A stretch of 64,000 bases of DNA, from positions 186,001-250,000 of the forward strand of contig NZ_JAXMIH010000011.1 in NCBI RefSeq assembly GCF_034366625.1, written 5' to 3'. Shown in pieces: positions 33,524 through 42,466 of the stretch; within the stretch, counting starts at the first letter, position 1, and the number at the start of each line of letters is the position of its first letter. The notes beneath the pieces are model-generated. The model was not told the DNA's origin, did no database searches, and saw only the letters and a program-made list of their open reading frames with translations. This stretch comes from Prosthecobacter sp. (lineage in GTDB: Bacteria > Verrucomicrobiota > Verrucomicrobiia > Verrucomicrobiales > Verrucomicrobiaceae). The position numbers and the translations under genes were made by a program.

Positions 33524-34138
33524 ATGTCGTTCTCACGAGCACTTCCCTTGCTAGTTGCCATCGCCCTGCCTTTTGGTACGGCCAAGGCGCTGAATTGGAA
33601 TGAAACGATCGATGGGGAGCTTTCCGGAGATGGCAACTCTCCCACAGCCATCCTGTTCACCGATGGTTCCAACCTGATTGAGGGCACCATGGGAGCCCTC
33701 GGCGGTGTGGGGCCTGTGGATGCGGATGTGTGGACATTCACGATCGCCGCCGGCTACTATCTGACGGGCATCAGCTTGGTTTCCTACTCGGCCCCCACCT
33801 CGGGGCACGATTCTTTCATGGCGATCGACGACGCCACCTCAATCAATATGGGTGATCCCTCTCTGCACCTGAGCAACGGCCTGTGGACCGAGGAGCTGGA
33901 TGGCTTTGGCAACACTTACACTGACCTGATGGCCATCCTCGACTTAGGGCCGATGTTTGGTGGCACTGGCTTTGATGGGCCGCTGGGGCCTGGGGACTAC
34001 ACGTTCTGGGTGCAGGAAGGGTCAGAACAGATTCAATACTGCATCAATTTCGATGTGACGCCCGTGCCAGAACCGGGCAGCGCCTTGCTGCTTGGGCTTG
34101 CGGGCGTACTGGCGTTGCGCTGCCGCCGCCGTCGGTGA
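33524..34138 (+). CDS. PEP-CTERM sorting domain protein
   Basis: The 204-residue exported protein has an N-terminal signal peptide and ends with VPEPGSALLLGLAGVLALRC plus an arginine tail. That is the PEP-CTERM signal for exosortase-dependent anchoring and surface sorting. The middle is a glycine/aspartate-rich beta domain without recognised family. PEP-CTERM proteins often contribute to extracellular matrix or biofilm. No exosortase gene lies in the window. The promoter and start codon arrangement suggests a leaderless transcript. Confidence 0.88.
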   Translation: MSFSRALPLLVAIALPFGTAKALNWNETIDGELSGDGNSPTAILFTDGSNLIEGTMGALGGVGPVDADVWTFTIAAGYYLTGISLVSYSAPTSGHDSFMAIDDATSINMGDPSLHLSNGLWTEELDGFGNTYTDLMAILDLGPMFGGTGFDGPLGPGDYTFWVQEGSEQIQYCINFDVTPVPEPGSALLLGLAGVLALRCRRRR

Positions 34139-34191
34139 ATGACGCATCGACGTTTGCAAAGCATGGCCGCCGCAGCTAATGCGCCGCGCGC

Positions 34192-35244
34192 ATGATTCGG
34201 AACCTCCTGTTCGACTGGTCCGGCACGCTGGCGGACGATCTGCCCAGCGTCCTGCGTGCTGTGAACGGCATGCTGTGCGCTGCAGGGCGCCCGGAACTGA
34301 CGCGCGAGGAGTTCAAATCGCGATTCCGCCTGCCCTACACCGAGTTTTTTGAGGAAATGCTGCCCGGCACGCCGCTGGAGCGGTTGCAGCAGCTCTATCT
34401 CGATCATTTTCCCCATGCGCATGAAGGCGTGGAACTGCTGCCGCATGCGGGTGAGTTCATCCGTTACGCCGCCGCCACGGGACGGCGCCTGGTGGTGCTC
34501 AGCAGCGCACCAGCCCAGCATGTCGAGGCGCAGGCTCAGGCGCTTGGCGTGAAGGATGCGTTTGAGGTCATGCGCTGTGGCGTCATCGACAAACGAACGG
34601 AAATTCACACCCTGCTCGCTGAACTCGACATGCACGCCGGGGAGACCGCCTTCATCGGTGACATGCGCCATGACATCGATGCCGGCAAGGCCGCCGGTGT
34701 GGTCACGATTGCCACCTGCACGGGCTATGAGAACGCTGAAACACTGCTCACGGCAGCCCCCGACATGCTGGTGGCTGATCTGTCGCGGCTGCCCGTCTTG
34801 CTGGGCGGAATGCAGGTTCGGAACGATGCGATGCCAGTGGCCACCGTGGGTGCGCTCATCTTGAACCGGGCAGGGGAGATGCTGTTGATCCGCACGCACA
34901 AGTGGAGCCACCGCTGGGGCATCCCTGGTGGCAAGATCAAGCGTGGTGAGACCTGCGAGGACGCGCTCATCCGTGAGATTGCCGAGGAAACGGCGCTCGC
35001 GCTTCGCGACATTGAATTCGTCATGGTTCAGGACTGCATCGAGCCGCCTGAATTTCAGCGTTCCGCGCATTTTCTGCTGCTCAACTATGTCGCGCATTGT
35101 GCCGACGATCAGCAGCAGGTCGTTCTCAACGAAGAGGCGCAGGCGTTTCAATGGCTGCCGCTCGCTGATGCCCTGCGGGTCGATTTGAACATGCCCACGC
35201 GCATCCTCATCGGCGAATGCGTGAGGCGTGGACTTGTGTCATGA
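34192..35244 (+). CDS. HAD-Nudix hydrolase fusion
   Basis: A 350-residue protein with two domains. Residues 1-200 form a HAD hydrolase: LLFDWSGTLADD (nucleophile Asp8; the second motif-I Asp is Ser), VLSSAP near 101 and IGDMRHDIDAG near 156. Residues about 215-345 form a Nudix hydrolase with box GGKIKRGETCEDALIREIAEE (about 246-266), where the final G of the consensus is A. It lies 7 bp upstream of folB, in the same operon. A plausible role is dephosphorylation of dihydroneopterin triphosphate before FolB, but the substituted HAD motif weakens a phosphatase claim. Confidence 0.82.
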   Translation: MIRNLLFDWSGTLADDLPSVLRAVNGMLCAAGRPELTREEFKSRFRLPYTEFFEEMLPGTPLERLQQLYLDHFPHAHEGVELLPHAGEFIRYAAATGRRLVVLSSAPAQHVEAQAQALGVKDAFEVMRCGVIDKRTEIHTLLAELDMHAGETAFIGDMRHDIDAGKAAGVVTIATCTGYENAETLLTAAPDMLVADLSRLPVLLGGMQVRNDAMPVATVGALILNRAGEMLLIRTHKWSHRWGIPGGKIKRGETCEDALIREIAEETALALRDIEFVMVQDCIEPPEFQRSAHFLLLNYVAHCADDQQQVVLNEEAQAFQWLPLADALRVDLNMPTRILIGECVRRGLVS

Positions 35245-35251
35245 TCTGCCC

Positions 35252-35608
35252 ATGAACCCGCCTGACGAAATCCGCATCTCCGCCCTGCGTCTGAGCACGC
35301 ACATCGGCGTTCCTGAGGCCGAGCGGGCCTCCAGCCAGGTGCTGGAGGCTGACATCACCCTCCGCATCACCGGGCGGTTCGAGGCGATGAACGATGACAT
35401 CGCCGCCACCATTGATTACGCCGCCGTTGCCTCCCGGCTCCAGACGCTCGCCGCCGAACGCCCACGCAAGCTGATCGAAACTCTCGCTGCCGAGATGGCG
35501 GCCTGCCTGCTGGATGAATTCCATGCCTCCGGCGTCACCATCGAGCTGCGCAAACGCATCCTGCCAGACACCGATCACGTGGCTGTGCGCCTCGTTCGCG
35601 GAATTTGA
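35252..35608 (+). CDS. folB: Dihydroneopterin aldolase
   Basis: The 118-residue protein is a FolB/DHNA family member, which cleaves 7,8-dihydroneopterin to 6-hydroxymethyldihydropterin in folate synthesis. ISALRLSTHIGVPEAER (about 8-24) with the conserved Glu and the C-terminal ITIELRKR-like strand are typical. Length is normal. It starts 7 bp after the HAD-Nudix stop, suggesting one transcript. ATG 35252 is chosen because upstream codons are not conserved in the family. Confidence 0.9.
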   Translation: MNPPDEIRISALRLSTHIGVPEAERASSQVLEADITLRITGRFEAMNDDIAATIDYAAVASRLQTLAAERPRKLIETLAAEMAACLLDEFHASGVTIELRKRILPDTDHVAVRLVRGI

Positions 35609-35685
35609 ACCGCAGTGCTGCCAGATGGGTCACAGACTTCGATCTTGCCAGCCACAACCACCCCGCCTAGTATCGCGGCCAGTTT

Positions 35686-35698
35686 AGAATTCAATTCT
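35686..35698. promoter_or_regulatory. Perfect 13-bp inverted repeat upstream of a lipoprotein gene
   Basis: AGAATT-C-AATTCT, a 6-1-6 perfect palindrome, ends 8 bp before the ATG at 35707. It may be an operator. No cognate regulator is apparent. Confidence 0.4.
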
Positions 35699-35706
35699 GC
35701 CAAACA

Positions 35707-36024
35707 ATGACACCGTTGCGCCTCCTTTTTGCCGTCTTGCTCGCCTCGACCACGCTCATTTCATGCGATGGTGGTATTGGACGTGTTGATTCCCGCTATC
35801 CCTCTGTATCCCAGCAGGACGCCTATGATGTCAGTTGGGGGCTGCCGCCGCGCAAATCGCGTGGCAATCCGAAGCTGCGCTATCAATACAACGCCAAGAG
35901 TGACTATTCCCAGCCCGAAAGCGCCGCACCTTCGGCACCTGCTCCATCAGCACCTGCTCCGGCCCCGGCACCTGCGCCGAACACCGCTCCCATCAGCCCG
36001 ACGATTCCTCCCACCCTGCGCTAG
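35707..36024 (+). CDS. Small putative lipoprotein with Pro/Ala-rich tail
   Basis: A 105-residue protein with a lipobox (L-I-S-C, near residue 20). Its C-terminal third is a Ser-Ala-Pro repeat run (about residues 73-96), a flexible linker-like tail. No domain recognised. It may be a membrane-anchored spacer protein. A perfect 13-bp palindrome lies just upstream. The cyclophilin gene follows 42 bp later. Confidence 0.62.
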   Translation: MTPLRLLFAVLLASTTLISCDGGIGRVDSRYPSVSQQDAYDVSWGLPPRKSRGNPKLRYQYNAKSDYSQPESAAPSAPAPSAPAPAPAPAPNTAPISPTIPPTLR

Positions 36025-36066
36025 TTCGTCGATCCCATCGCATCCCCCTATCAACGCGAACGCCAC

Positions 36067-36975
36067 GTGAAGACCTCGCTCCTGCTCTGCCTGCTTGCCT
36101 TTGGCTGCCATGCCGCTTTGAACGCCCAGCAATTGAAGGCCCCTGAGACACTCCGGCCCAGCACGGTGCCGGTGGTTCCGGCTCCTCCCACGGCGGAGAT
36201 CGACAAGCTGGCCGAAGAGGCGCAGAAATCACTCTACAAGACGGTGGACAAATCCGGGGACACCGCCTCCTCCGGCACGAAAAGCACCGGAGCGCCTACT
36301 TCCTTGCGTCTTCCTGCCCAGAGGCCGGACGATCCGTCGCTCTGGGCGAAGGATTCGGTGCGCAAGATCGCGGTCATGGAAGTCGCCTTCGGCGGCATGC
36401 GGGACACCGTCATGATCGAGCTGTTTCCAAATGATGCACCGCAGACCGTGGCCAACTTCATCAACCATTGCGAGAGCGGCCTCTACAACGGCCTGGCCTT
36501 CCATCGTGCCATCGAAGGCTTCCTCGTTCAGACCGGCGATCCGCTGACATCGGACGAGTCCGCCCGCGAAAAGTGGGGCACCGGAGGCGAGGACAAGACA
36601 ATTCCCGCCGAAATCAAACGCCCGCATCGCATCGGGGCGGTGGCGATGGCGCGTCGTTCCGACAAGGTCAACCCCCAGCGCCGCTCGAACGGGTCGCAGT
36701 TCTATGTCACTCTGGGCAATTATGGAGCGATCGACAGCAAGTACACCGTTTTCGGCCAGGTCGTGTCCGGCTTGGAGGCATTGAAGCGTATTTCGATCAT
36801 GCCAGTGGATGCCAACGACTGCCCCATCGCCCGCATTGAGGTCAAGTCCATCAAGGTGATCGACCAAAAAGGCCCGATGCAGGTCCAGAGCGCGGTTGCT
36901 GGCGAAGGTCAGCGTTACAGCAAGCCGGATTCGGCCCGCGGTATGGTCGGCCGTTTCCTTCACCGGATCTGGTAG
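36067..36975 (+). CDS. Peptidyl-prolyl cis-trans isomerase (cyclophilin type), exported
   Basis: The 302-residue protein starts at a GTG. A signal peptide (cleavage near residue 20) and a disordered segment (about 21-90) precede a cyclophilin domain (about 105-275) with VANFINHCESGLYNGLAFHR, the family's active-site Arg in FHR near 145, and SQFYVTLG near 213. It should catalyse prolyl isomerisation on exported proteins. The domain is somewhat longer than minimal bacterial PpiA because of loops. It has no operon partner with clear functional link. Confidence 0.88.
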   Translation: MKTSLLLCLLAFGCHAALNAQQLKAPETLRPSTVPVVPAPPTAEIDKLAEEAQKSLYKTVDKSGDTASSGTKSTGAPTSLRLPAQRPDDPSLWAKDSVRKIAVMEVAFGGMRDTVMIELFPNDAPQTVANFINHCESGLYNGLAFHRAIEGFLVQTGDPLTSDESAREKWGTGGEDKTIPAEIKRPHRIGAVAMARRSDKVNPQRRSNGSQFYVTLGNYGAIDSKYTVFGQVVSGLEALKRISIMPVDANDCPIARIEVKSIKVIDQKGPMQVQSAVAGEGQRYSKPDSARGMVGRFLHRIW

Positions 36976-37004
36976 CGAGGTGGGCGCTTCTTGCTCGTAT
37001 TCAA

Positions 37005-38534
37005 TCACTTCGCCGGAATCTCGTAGCACACCGCTTCGCGGTCATTGCGCACCAGCAGCCAGCGTCCCGCCAGTGTGGGCGGATTCCAAGTCTTGGAACT
37101 CAGCGCCTCCAGGCGTGACACCTCCTCCAGCCGCTCAGGGTTGGCCTTCACCAGCGCCACGAAACCTTTTTCCGCCTGCACCAGCATCCACTGCTCGCCA
37201 ACGCGGATCTGCTGACCAAAGCCGTAGCGCCCTTCGCGCCAGCCGCGTTCGCCCGTGGTCAGATCCACACAGCAGAACGTGCCCTCGTCAGACGCATACG
37301 CATGCGTGCCAAACACACTCGCGCTGCTGAACTTTGTGCGAGGGTGACTGCTGCTCCAGATCGACGTGGCGGCCAGTTTGCCATCCGCTCCAGCCTTGAT
37401 CTCCAGCAGATGGCATTTCACGCCATAACTTGAGGTCACGAAGAGGCGCTCGGGCGTGATTTGTGCCGGCTGAGCGACCTTGGGAAACGCCCCTGGCCAG
37501 TCAAACCGCCACAGCACCGCGCCTGTGGCCGGATCATGGCCTGTGACCGAGCCGTTGTTCACATTCACGATCTGCTCGCGTCCCGCCAGCGTCCGCAAAA
37601 CCGGTGAACTGTAGCTGCCGCCATCTTCGCCTGCCTTCCAGGCGATCTCGCCTTTGTCTTTGCGATAGGCGATGAGGGACAAACCACTCTCACCTCCGCT
37701 GCACACAATGAAATCACCCACCAGCAACGGCGAGGAACTCTTCCCCCACTGCAAATTCGTTTTGGCAGCAGCCTCCTTGATCGTCTCACGGCTCCAGCGC
37801 GCTGCCCCTGTCGCCAGATCCAGGCAGTTGAGAAGCCCCTTGGACCCGACCGTGAAAACCACGCCTTTCACCACATCCACCGTCGGCGTCGCACGCGGTC
37901 CGATACCGCCCATCGCTTCATCAAAGCGTGCCTCGTCCGCATGCGACCACAGCAGCTTGCCCGTGGCGATGTCGTAGCACGTCACACATTCTTCTTTTCC
38001 CCGCTGCTCCTGGGTGATCGCCCGGTTTCCTATGACCGCGAAGCCCGACCAGCCATCTCCCATCGCAATGCGCCATACCTCACGCGGCGGATGCTTCTTC
38101 CAATCCGTCTGCCAGCTCGGTTCAGGCAGCACACCATCGCCAGCGGGGCCCAAAAAGCGCGGCATGTCGATCACGCCCGCCGGAACGCTCGCAGTTGTCG
38201 TCGCTGTGCCCGCGATGTTGTGCAGCTCCGGTAGAGATGCCTTTTTCTGCCAGCGCCAGCCCAGGCTCGGAAAAGCCGAGCCATCGGCGGAACCTTCGTA
38301 GCGGACCAAAAAGCGGAACGCGGTCACCACCACGACAAACCCCAGCACAAACAACCCCAGCCTCTTCAACCGTGCCCCTTTGAGCCTGAGCGCCCACCAT
38401 AGCCCGATCAGAATCAGCCACAGCGGCACGCCAATCATCAGCATGCCCGAGCGAAACACGTGATCCGTCAGCCACTGCCAGGCAAGCAGACCGCCGAGGA
38501 TTAGTGTGACGAAGAGAGGAAATTTAGGAATCAT
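37005..38534 (-). CDS. PQQ-like beta-propeller protein with membrane anchor
   Basis: About 509 residues. Three hydrophobic segments fill residues 5-85, so it is anchored in the membrane with a large outside domain. Propeller repeats follow (DIATGKLLWSHADE near 176, DLATGAARWSRE near 225, HDPATGAVLWRFDW near 322, DLTTGERGW near 415). The pattern resembles PQQ-containing or BamB-like propellers; no catalytic residues were recognised. A promoter region is shared with the divergent ThuA gene. Start 38534 is used because the upstream frame is a shadow. Confidence 0.82.
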   Translation of the reverse strand: MIPKFPLFVTLILGGLLAWQWLTDHVFRSGMLMIGVPLWLILIGLWWALRLKGARLKRLGLFVLGFVVVVTAFRFLVRYEGSADGSAFPSLGWRWQKKASLPELHNIAGTATTTASVPAGVIDMPRFLGPAGDGVLPEPSWQTDWKKHPPREVWRIAMGDGWSGFAVIGNRAITQEQRGKEECVTCYDIATGKLLWSHADEARFDEAMGGIGPRATPTVDVVKGVVFTVGSKGLLNCLDLATGAARWSRETIKEAAAKTNLQWGKSSSPLLVGDFIVCSGGESGLSLIAYRKDKGEIAWKAGEDGGSYSSPVLRTLAGREQIVNVNNGSVTGHDPATGAVLWRFDWPGAFPKVAQPAQITPERLFVTSSYGVKCHLLEIKAGADGKLAATSIWSSSHPRTKFSSASVFGTHAYASDEGTFCCVDLTTGERGWREGRYGFGQQIRVGEQWMLVQAEKGFVALVKANPERLEEVSRLEALSSKTWNPPTLAGRWLLVRNDREAVCYEIPAK

Positions 38535-38627
38535 GGAGGATGTCAGGTTACGCCAAATGCTGCTCCAAGGAAACTGCTGGCGCAAACGAGCGTATGTCTC
38601 ATCCTCCGCCTGTTCACGCCAACCATC

Positions 38628-39638
38628 ATGAAACAATTCGTCCTTTCTCTCTGCGCCCTTGCACTTGGCTCCACCAGCCTGCTCTCTGCCGATCACGTCG
38701 CTTACCAGCCTGCCGGTGAAACCAAATCGAAGCACATCGTCCTCCTGGCGGGCGATGAGGAATATCGCAGTGAAGAGGCCTTGCCCATGCTCGGCAAGAT
38801 CCTCAGCCAGCGCCACGGCTTCAAATGCACCGTCTTGTTCAGCCTCGGTGCTGATGGCACCATCGATCCCACCGCTGGAGCCAGCCTGAGTCATCCCGAG
38901 GCGCTCGATTCTGCGGATGCCATCGTCATGCTGCTGCGCTTTCGCCATTGGGATGAGGCCACGAGCAAAAAATTTGAGGCCGCGGTCAATCGTGGCGTGC
39001 CGATCATCGCCCTGCGCACCAGCACACACGCCTTCAACGGGTACGACAAGGACAGCCCCTTCGCCGCGTGGAACTGGAACAACCCCGAGGGTGGCTGGGG
39101 TCGCAAAGTGCTCGGTGAAACCTGGGTCAGCCATTGGGGCAAACACAAGGTCGAGGCCACCAAGGGCATCATCGAAGCCGCCAACGCCAATCATCCCGTT
39201 CTGCGCGGTGTGAGCGATCTTTTCGGCAACAGCGACGTTTATGAAGCCGCTCCGCCCGCTGACTCCATCATCCTCGCCCGTGGTCAGATCCTCCAAGGCA
39301 TGACCGCCGACACGCCTCCAGCGAGTTACAAGAAGGCTACTGCCGCCAAAGTCGAGCAGGACGTGAATTCCCCCATGATGCCCGTCGCCTGGGTTCGCGT
39401 GGTGAAGAACGATGCCGGCAAAGAAAACAAAACCCTCTGCACCACCATGGGTGCCGCCACCGATCTCGCCAATGAAGACCTCCGCCGCCTCGTTGTGAAC
39501 GGCGTCTTCTGGGGACTCGGTCTCGAAGTGCCGGAGAAAGCCGACGTCACCCTCGTTGGTGATTACCAGCCGACGATGTACGGCTTCAAGGGCTTCAAAA
39601 CCGGGTTGAAGCCCGACGACTTCGCGCTCGGAAAGTAG
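38628..39638 (+). CDS. ThuA domain protein (exported)
   Basis: The 336-residue protein has a signal peptide (cleavage near residue 21) and a ThuA/trehalose-utilisation-like domain (class I glutamine amidotransferase-like fold): HIVLLAGDEEYRSEE near 36, VMLLRFRHWDE near 99, IALRTSTHAFNGY near 125. The family is common in Verrucomicrobia next to sugar catabolism genes; activity is unproven. The TAG stop codon is part of the GTAG of a downstream REP-like pair. Confidence 0.82.
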   Translation: MKQFVLSLCALALGSTSLLSADHVAYQPAGETKSKHIVLLAGDEEYRSEEALPMLGKILSQRHGFKCTVLFSLGADGTIDPTAGASLSHPEALDSADAIVMLLRFRHWDEATSKKFEAAVNRGVPIIALRTSTHAFNGYDKDSPFAAWNWNNPEGGWGRKVLGETWVSHWGKHKVEATKGIIEAANANHPVLRGVSDLFGNSDVYEAAPPADSIILARGQILQGMTADTPPASYKKATAAKVEQDVNSPMMPVAWVRVVKNDAGKENKTLCTTMGAATDLANEDLRRLVVNGVFWGLGLEVPEKADVTLVGDYQPTMYGFKGFKTGLKPDDFALGK

Positions 39639-39688
39639 CCCTGTTGCTGTGCAACAGGAGTCATCCAGTTGCGAAGCAACTGGACTAC
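39635..39688. repeat. Paired REP-like hairpins (GTTGC/GCAAC family), copy 1
   Basis: GTAG (39635-39638) is followed by hairpin CCTGTTGC-TGT-GCAACAGG, a short spacer, hairpin CCAGTTGC-GAA-GCAACTGG, then CTAC (39685-39688). GTAG next to a hairpin is the REP signature. The TAG of the + strand gene and the TAG of the convergent - strand gene are both inside these tetranucleotides. Confidence 0.85.
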
Positions 39689-40461
39689 TTCAGCTCAAAC
39701 ACAAACGGCAGTCCTTGCGCTGCCATCATCTGCTTCTCCTTCGCCATGAAGCGTTCCGCCAGCTTGGCGAAACTGCCGTCGGATCGCATGCGGGCGAGGA
39801 CTTCATTCACCTTCGTTTTCAATTCGTCATTGCCCTGCTTCAATCCAACCGCCCAGACTTCCTCCCGCAGCGGGGCAAGCAGCGCGCGAGTTTTGTCGGC
39901 GTTCTCAGCATGGTAGTTCATGATGGAAAGCTGGTCGTAAACCCACGCATCGACGTTCGCGTTCACCACCTCCAACACGCAGGACACATCCGCGTCGAGG
40001 GCAGTGATTTTGGCCTCCTTGAGGTTCTCACGCACCCAGCTTTCACCCGTGGTGCCGAGGCGGACGACGATCTTGCGTCCCGGTGTCTTCAAATCGGCCG
40101 CACTTTGCACAGTGGAGTGCTTGGCGGCCAGAATCGACAAACCGGTCTTCACATACGGTTCGGAAAAATCAATCGACTGCCGCCGCTCCGGCGTGGCGGT
40201 CATGGAGGAGATCACGAGGTCGATGGAGCCGGTGCGCAGCGCGGTGATGAGACCGTCAAAGTTGATGTTGCGAAATTCCACTTCGCGACCGAGCGCCTTG
40301 CCAATCTCCCGGCCCACTTCGATGGAGACGCCGACGATCTCGCCCTTTTCATCCACATACTCAAACGGCCGATACGTCGCGTCGGTGCCGATGATGAGTT
40401 TGTTGCTGCGTGAGCAGGTGCAGAGAGTGAACAGCAGGCTCAGGGCAAGGAATCGTAGCAT
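39685..40461 (-). CDS. Amino-acid-type solute-binding lipoprotein
   Basis: The 258-residue protein has a lipobox signal (cysteine near residue 16) and an SBP_bac_3 domain: IIGTDATYRPFEYVDEKG (about 23-40), DGLITALRTGSIDLVISSMT (about 69-88), IDFSEPYVKTG (about 97-107). It should bind a polar amino acid at the outer side of the inner membrane. No permease or ATPase gene is nearby, so it is either an orphan or a sensor. It follows the NadE gene by 9 bp on the same strand. Confidence 0.87.
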   Translation of the reverse strand: MLRFLALSLLFTLCTCSRSNKLIIGTDATYRPFEYVDEKGEIVGVSIEVGREIGKALGREVEFRNINFDGLITALRTGSIDLVISSMTATPERRQSIDFSEPYVKTGLSILAAKHSTVQSAADLKTPGRKIVVRLGTTGESWVRENLKEAKITALDADVSCVLEVVNANVDAWVYDQLSIMNYHAENADKTRALLAPLREEVWAVGLKQGNDELKTKVNEVLARMRSDGSFAKLAERFMAKEKQMMAAQGLPFVFELK

Positions 40462-40470
40462 GGCAGTATT

Positions 40471-42423
40471 TTATGAGTTCAAATCACCGGCGAAATCACT
40501 CGGCATGCGCCAGTCGCCACGCGGGGAGAGCGCCACGGAGCCGACCTTGGGGCCGTCCGGCACGCTGGAGCGCTTGAACTGGTTTTGCGCGAAGCGTTTG
40601 AAGAACAGCGCGAGCCACTTGGCGATGGTTTCGTCGTCGTACTTGCCCGCAAACGCCTGCGCGGCCAGCCAGCGGATTTTTTCGGCGCTGCTGCCGTGAC
40701 GCACGAAGTGGAACAGGAAAAAATCATGCAGCTCATACGGCCCGATGGTGTCCTCGGTCTTCTGTTGCAGCGATGCATCCGCCGCGAGCGGCAGCAGTTC
40801 GGGCGTGATCGGCGTGTCAGCGATGTCGCGCAGAATCGCGCCAGCCTTTTCAGCAAACGGGCCTTCGGCGCACCATTCGATGAGGTAACGCACCAGCGTC
40901 TTCGGCACGCCGGAGTTCACATGATACATCGACATGTGATCGCCATTGAAGGTACACCAGCCCAGCGCCGCCTCGGACAGATCTCCCGTGCCGACGACGA
41001 TGCCACCGGTCTTGTTGGCGATGTCCATGAGGATCTGCGTGCGCTCGCGCGCCTGCGAGTTCTCGTAAGTCGCGTCGTGCTGCGTTTCAGAATGACCAAT
41101 GTCGGCAAAATGCTGTCGCACCGCCTCATTGATCGAAATCGTGCGCAGTTCGATGTTCAGCGCCTCGGCGAGTTGCTCCGCATTGCTCTTCGTTCGCGTT
41201 GTGGTGCCGAAACCGGGCATCGTGATCGTCAAAGCGGCGCTCATGGGCATTCCGGCGCGTTTCAGTGCCTCCAGCATCACCAGCAGTGCCAGCGTCGAGT
41301 CCAGTCCACCGGATAAACCAAGCACCGCCGTCTTCGCGCGGGCTTGTTTGAGCCTGCGGGCCAGTCCGGTGGCTTGAATCGCAAAAATTTCCTCGCACAC
41401 CGCCGCACGATCCACTTTGGCCGAAGGTACGAACGGATGCGCCGAGATCGTGCGCAGCAGTTTGTCATCGCCGCCGAGTGCAGGGCCGAGATCGAAGGCG
41501 ATGCGATGCATCGGCACTGTGCTGGCTTCATCGCGGAACGAAGCGCTTTTCAGCCGGTCATGCGCGAGATGCTGCACATCGACATCGGCGACGGTTTGCC
41601 GTGTCTCGAAGGAAAAACGCTCGCTCTCGCTCAGGAGGATGCCGTATTCAGCCACGAGGCAATGACCCGAGTAAACCACATCCGTGCTCGATTCACCCGC
41701 TCCGGCACCCGCATAGACATAGGCCGCCAGACAACGTGCCGCCTGCTGCGCCACGAGGTGACGACGATACGGTGCCTTCCCCAAAACTTCCGTGCTGGCC
41801 GAGGGATTCGCCAGCAGCGTGGCTCCGGCGAGCGCCAGATGACTCGACGGCGGAATCACCGTCCACAAATCCTCACAAATCTCGACGCCGAGCACGAAGC
41901 CGGTCACATCGCGTGCCTCAAACAGCAGTTCTGCGCCAATGGGCACGTCTTCACCGTTCAGCGTTGTCATCGTGGTGACCAGCGTATGCGCCGGTGAGAA
42001 CCAACGCCGCTCGTAAAACTCCGCCGAGTTCGGCAGGAACGATTTCGGCACCAGCCCGAGCACGCGGCCTTTCGCCAGCACCGCCGCCACGTTGTAAAGC
42101 CGGTCTTGAACGAGCAGAGGCAATCCCACGACCAATACCGTCGGCAAATCATGCGTCGCCTGCGCCAGTTCACCCAAACAACGCACCGCAGCCGACCTCA
42201 GCGCTTCCGTGTGAAACAAATCCGCGCAGGAATAGCCCGTGAGGCTCAGTTCCGGGAAGACGACGAGCCTGCACCCACGATGTGCCAGCGAACGCGCCTC
42301 ACGCGCGAGGATCGCGACATTCTTCCCCACATCCCCCAGCACCAGTTCCGGCGACACCGCCGCCACCCGCACGAAACCAAGTCGTTCGCGGGTGGAAGTC
42401 GGGGAAGGGGCTGCCTGCTGCAT
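40471..42423 (-). CDS. nadE: Glutamine-dependent NAD+ synthetase
   Basis: A protein of about 650 residues with two domains. The N-terminal nitrilase-like glutaminase has the Glu-Lys-Cys triad (Glu58 in VVFPELSLTGY, Lys127 in GLVPKSF, Cys183 in VEICEDLW). The C-terminal ATP pyrophosphatase has LGLSGGLDSTL (near 354) and VGTGDLSE. It amidates nicotinic acid adenine dinucleotide to NAD+, with ammonia channelled from glutamine. Length is normal for the two-domain form. Start 42423 is chosen; 42438 adds five residues. The SBP gene follows 9 bp downstream. Confidence 0.95.
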   Translation of the reverse strand: MQQAAPSPTSTRERLGFVRVAAVSPELVLGDVGKNVAILAREARSLAHRGCRLVVFPELSLTGYSCADLFHTEALRSAAVRCLGELAQATHDLPTVLVVGLPLLVQDRLYNVAAVLAKGRVLGLVPKSFLPNSAEFYERRWFSPAHTLVTTMTTLNGEDVPIGAELLFEARDVTGFVLGVEICEDLWTVIPPSSHLALAGATLLANPSASTEVLGKAPYRRHLVAQQAARCLAAYVYAGAGAGESSTDVVYSGHCLVAEYGILLSESERFSFETRQTVADVDVQHLAHDRLKSASFRDEASTVPMHRIAFDLGPALGGDDKLLRTISAHPFVPSAKVDRAAVCEEIFAIQATGLARRLKQARAKTAVLGLSGGLDSTLALLVMLEALKRAGMPMSAALTITMPGFGTTTRTKSNAEQLAEALNIELRTISINEAVRQHFADIGHSETQHDATYENSQARERTQILMDIANKTGGIVVGTGDLSEAALGWCTFNGDHMSMYHVNSGVPKTLVRYLIEWCAEGPFAEKAGAILRDIADTPITPELLPLAADASLQQKTEDTIGPYELHDFFLFHFVRHGSSAEKIRWLAAQAFAGKYDDETIAKWLALFFKRFAQNQFKRSSVPDGPKVGSVALSPRGDWRMPSDFAGDLNS

Positions 42424-42466
42424 GCGGGAGCTTAGCACGCAGGGTTTGGGGTGCGCGAGGAGGAAT

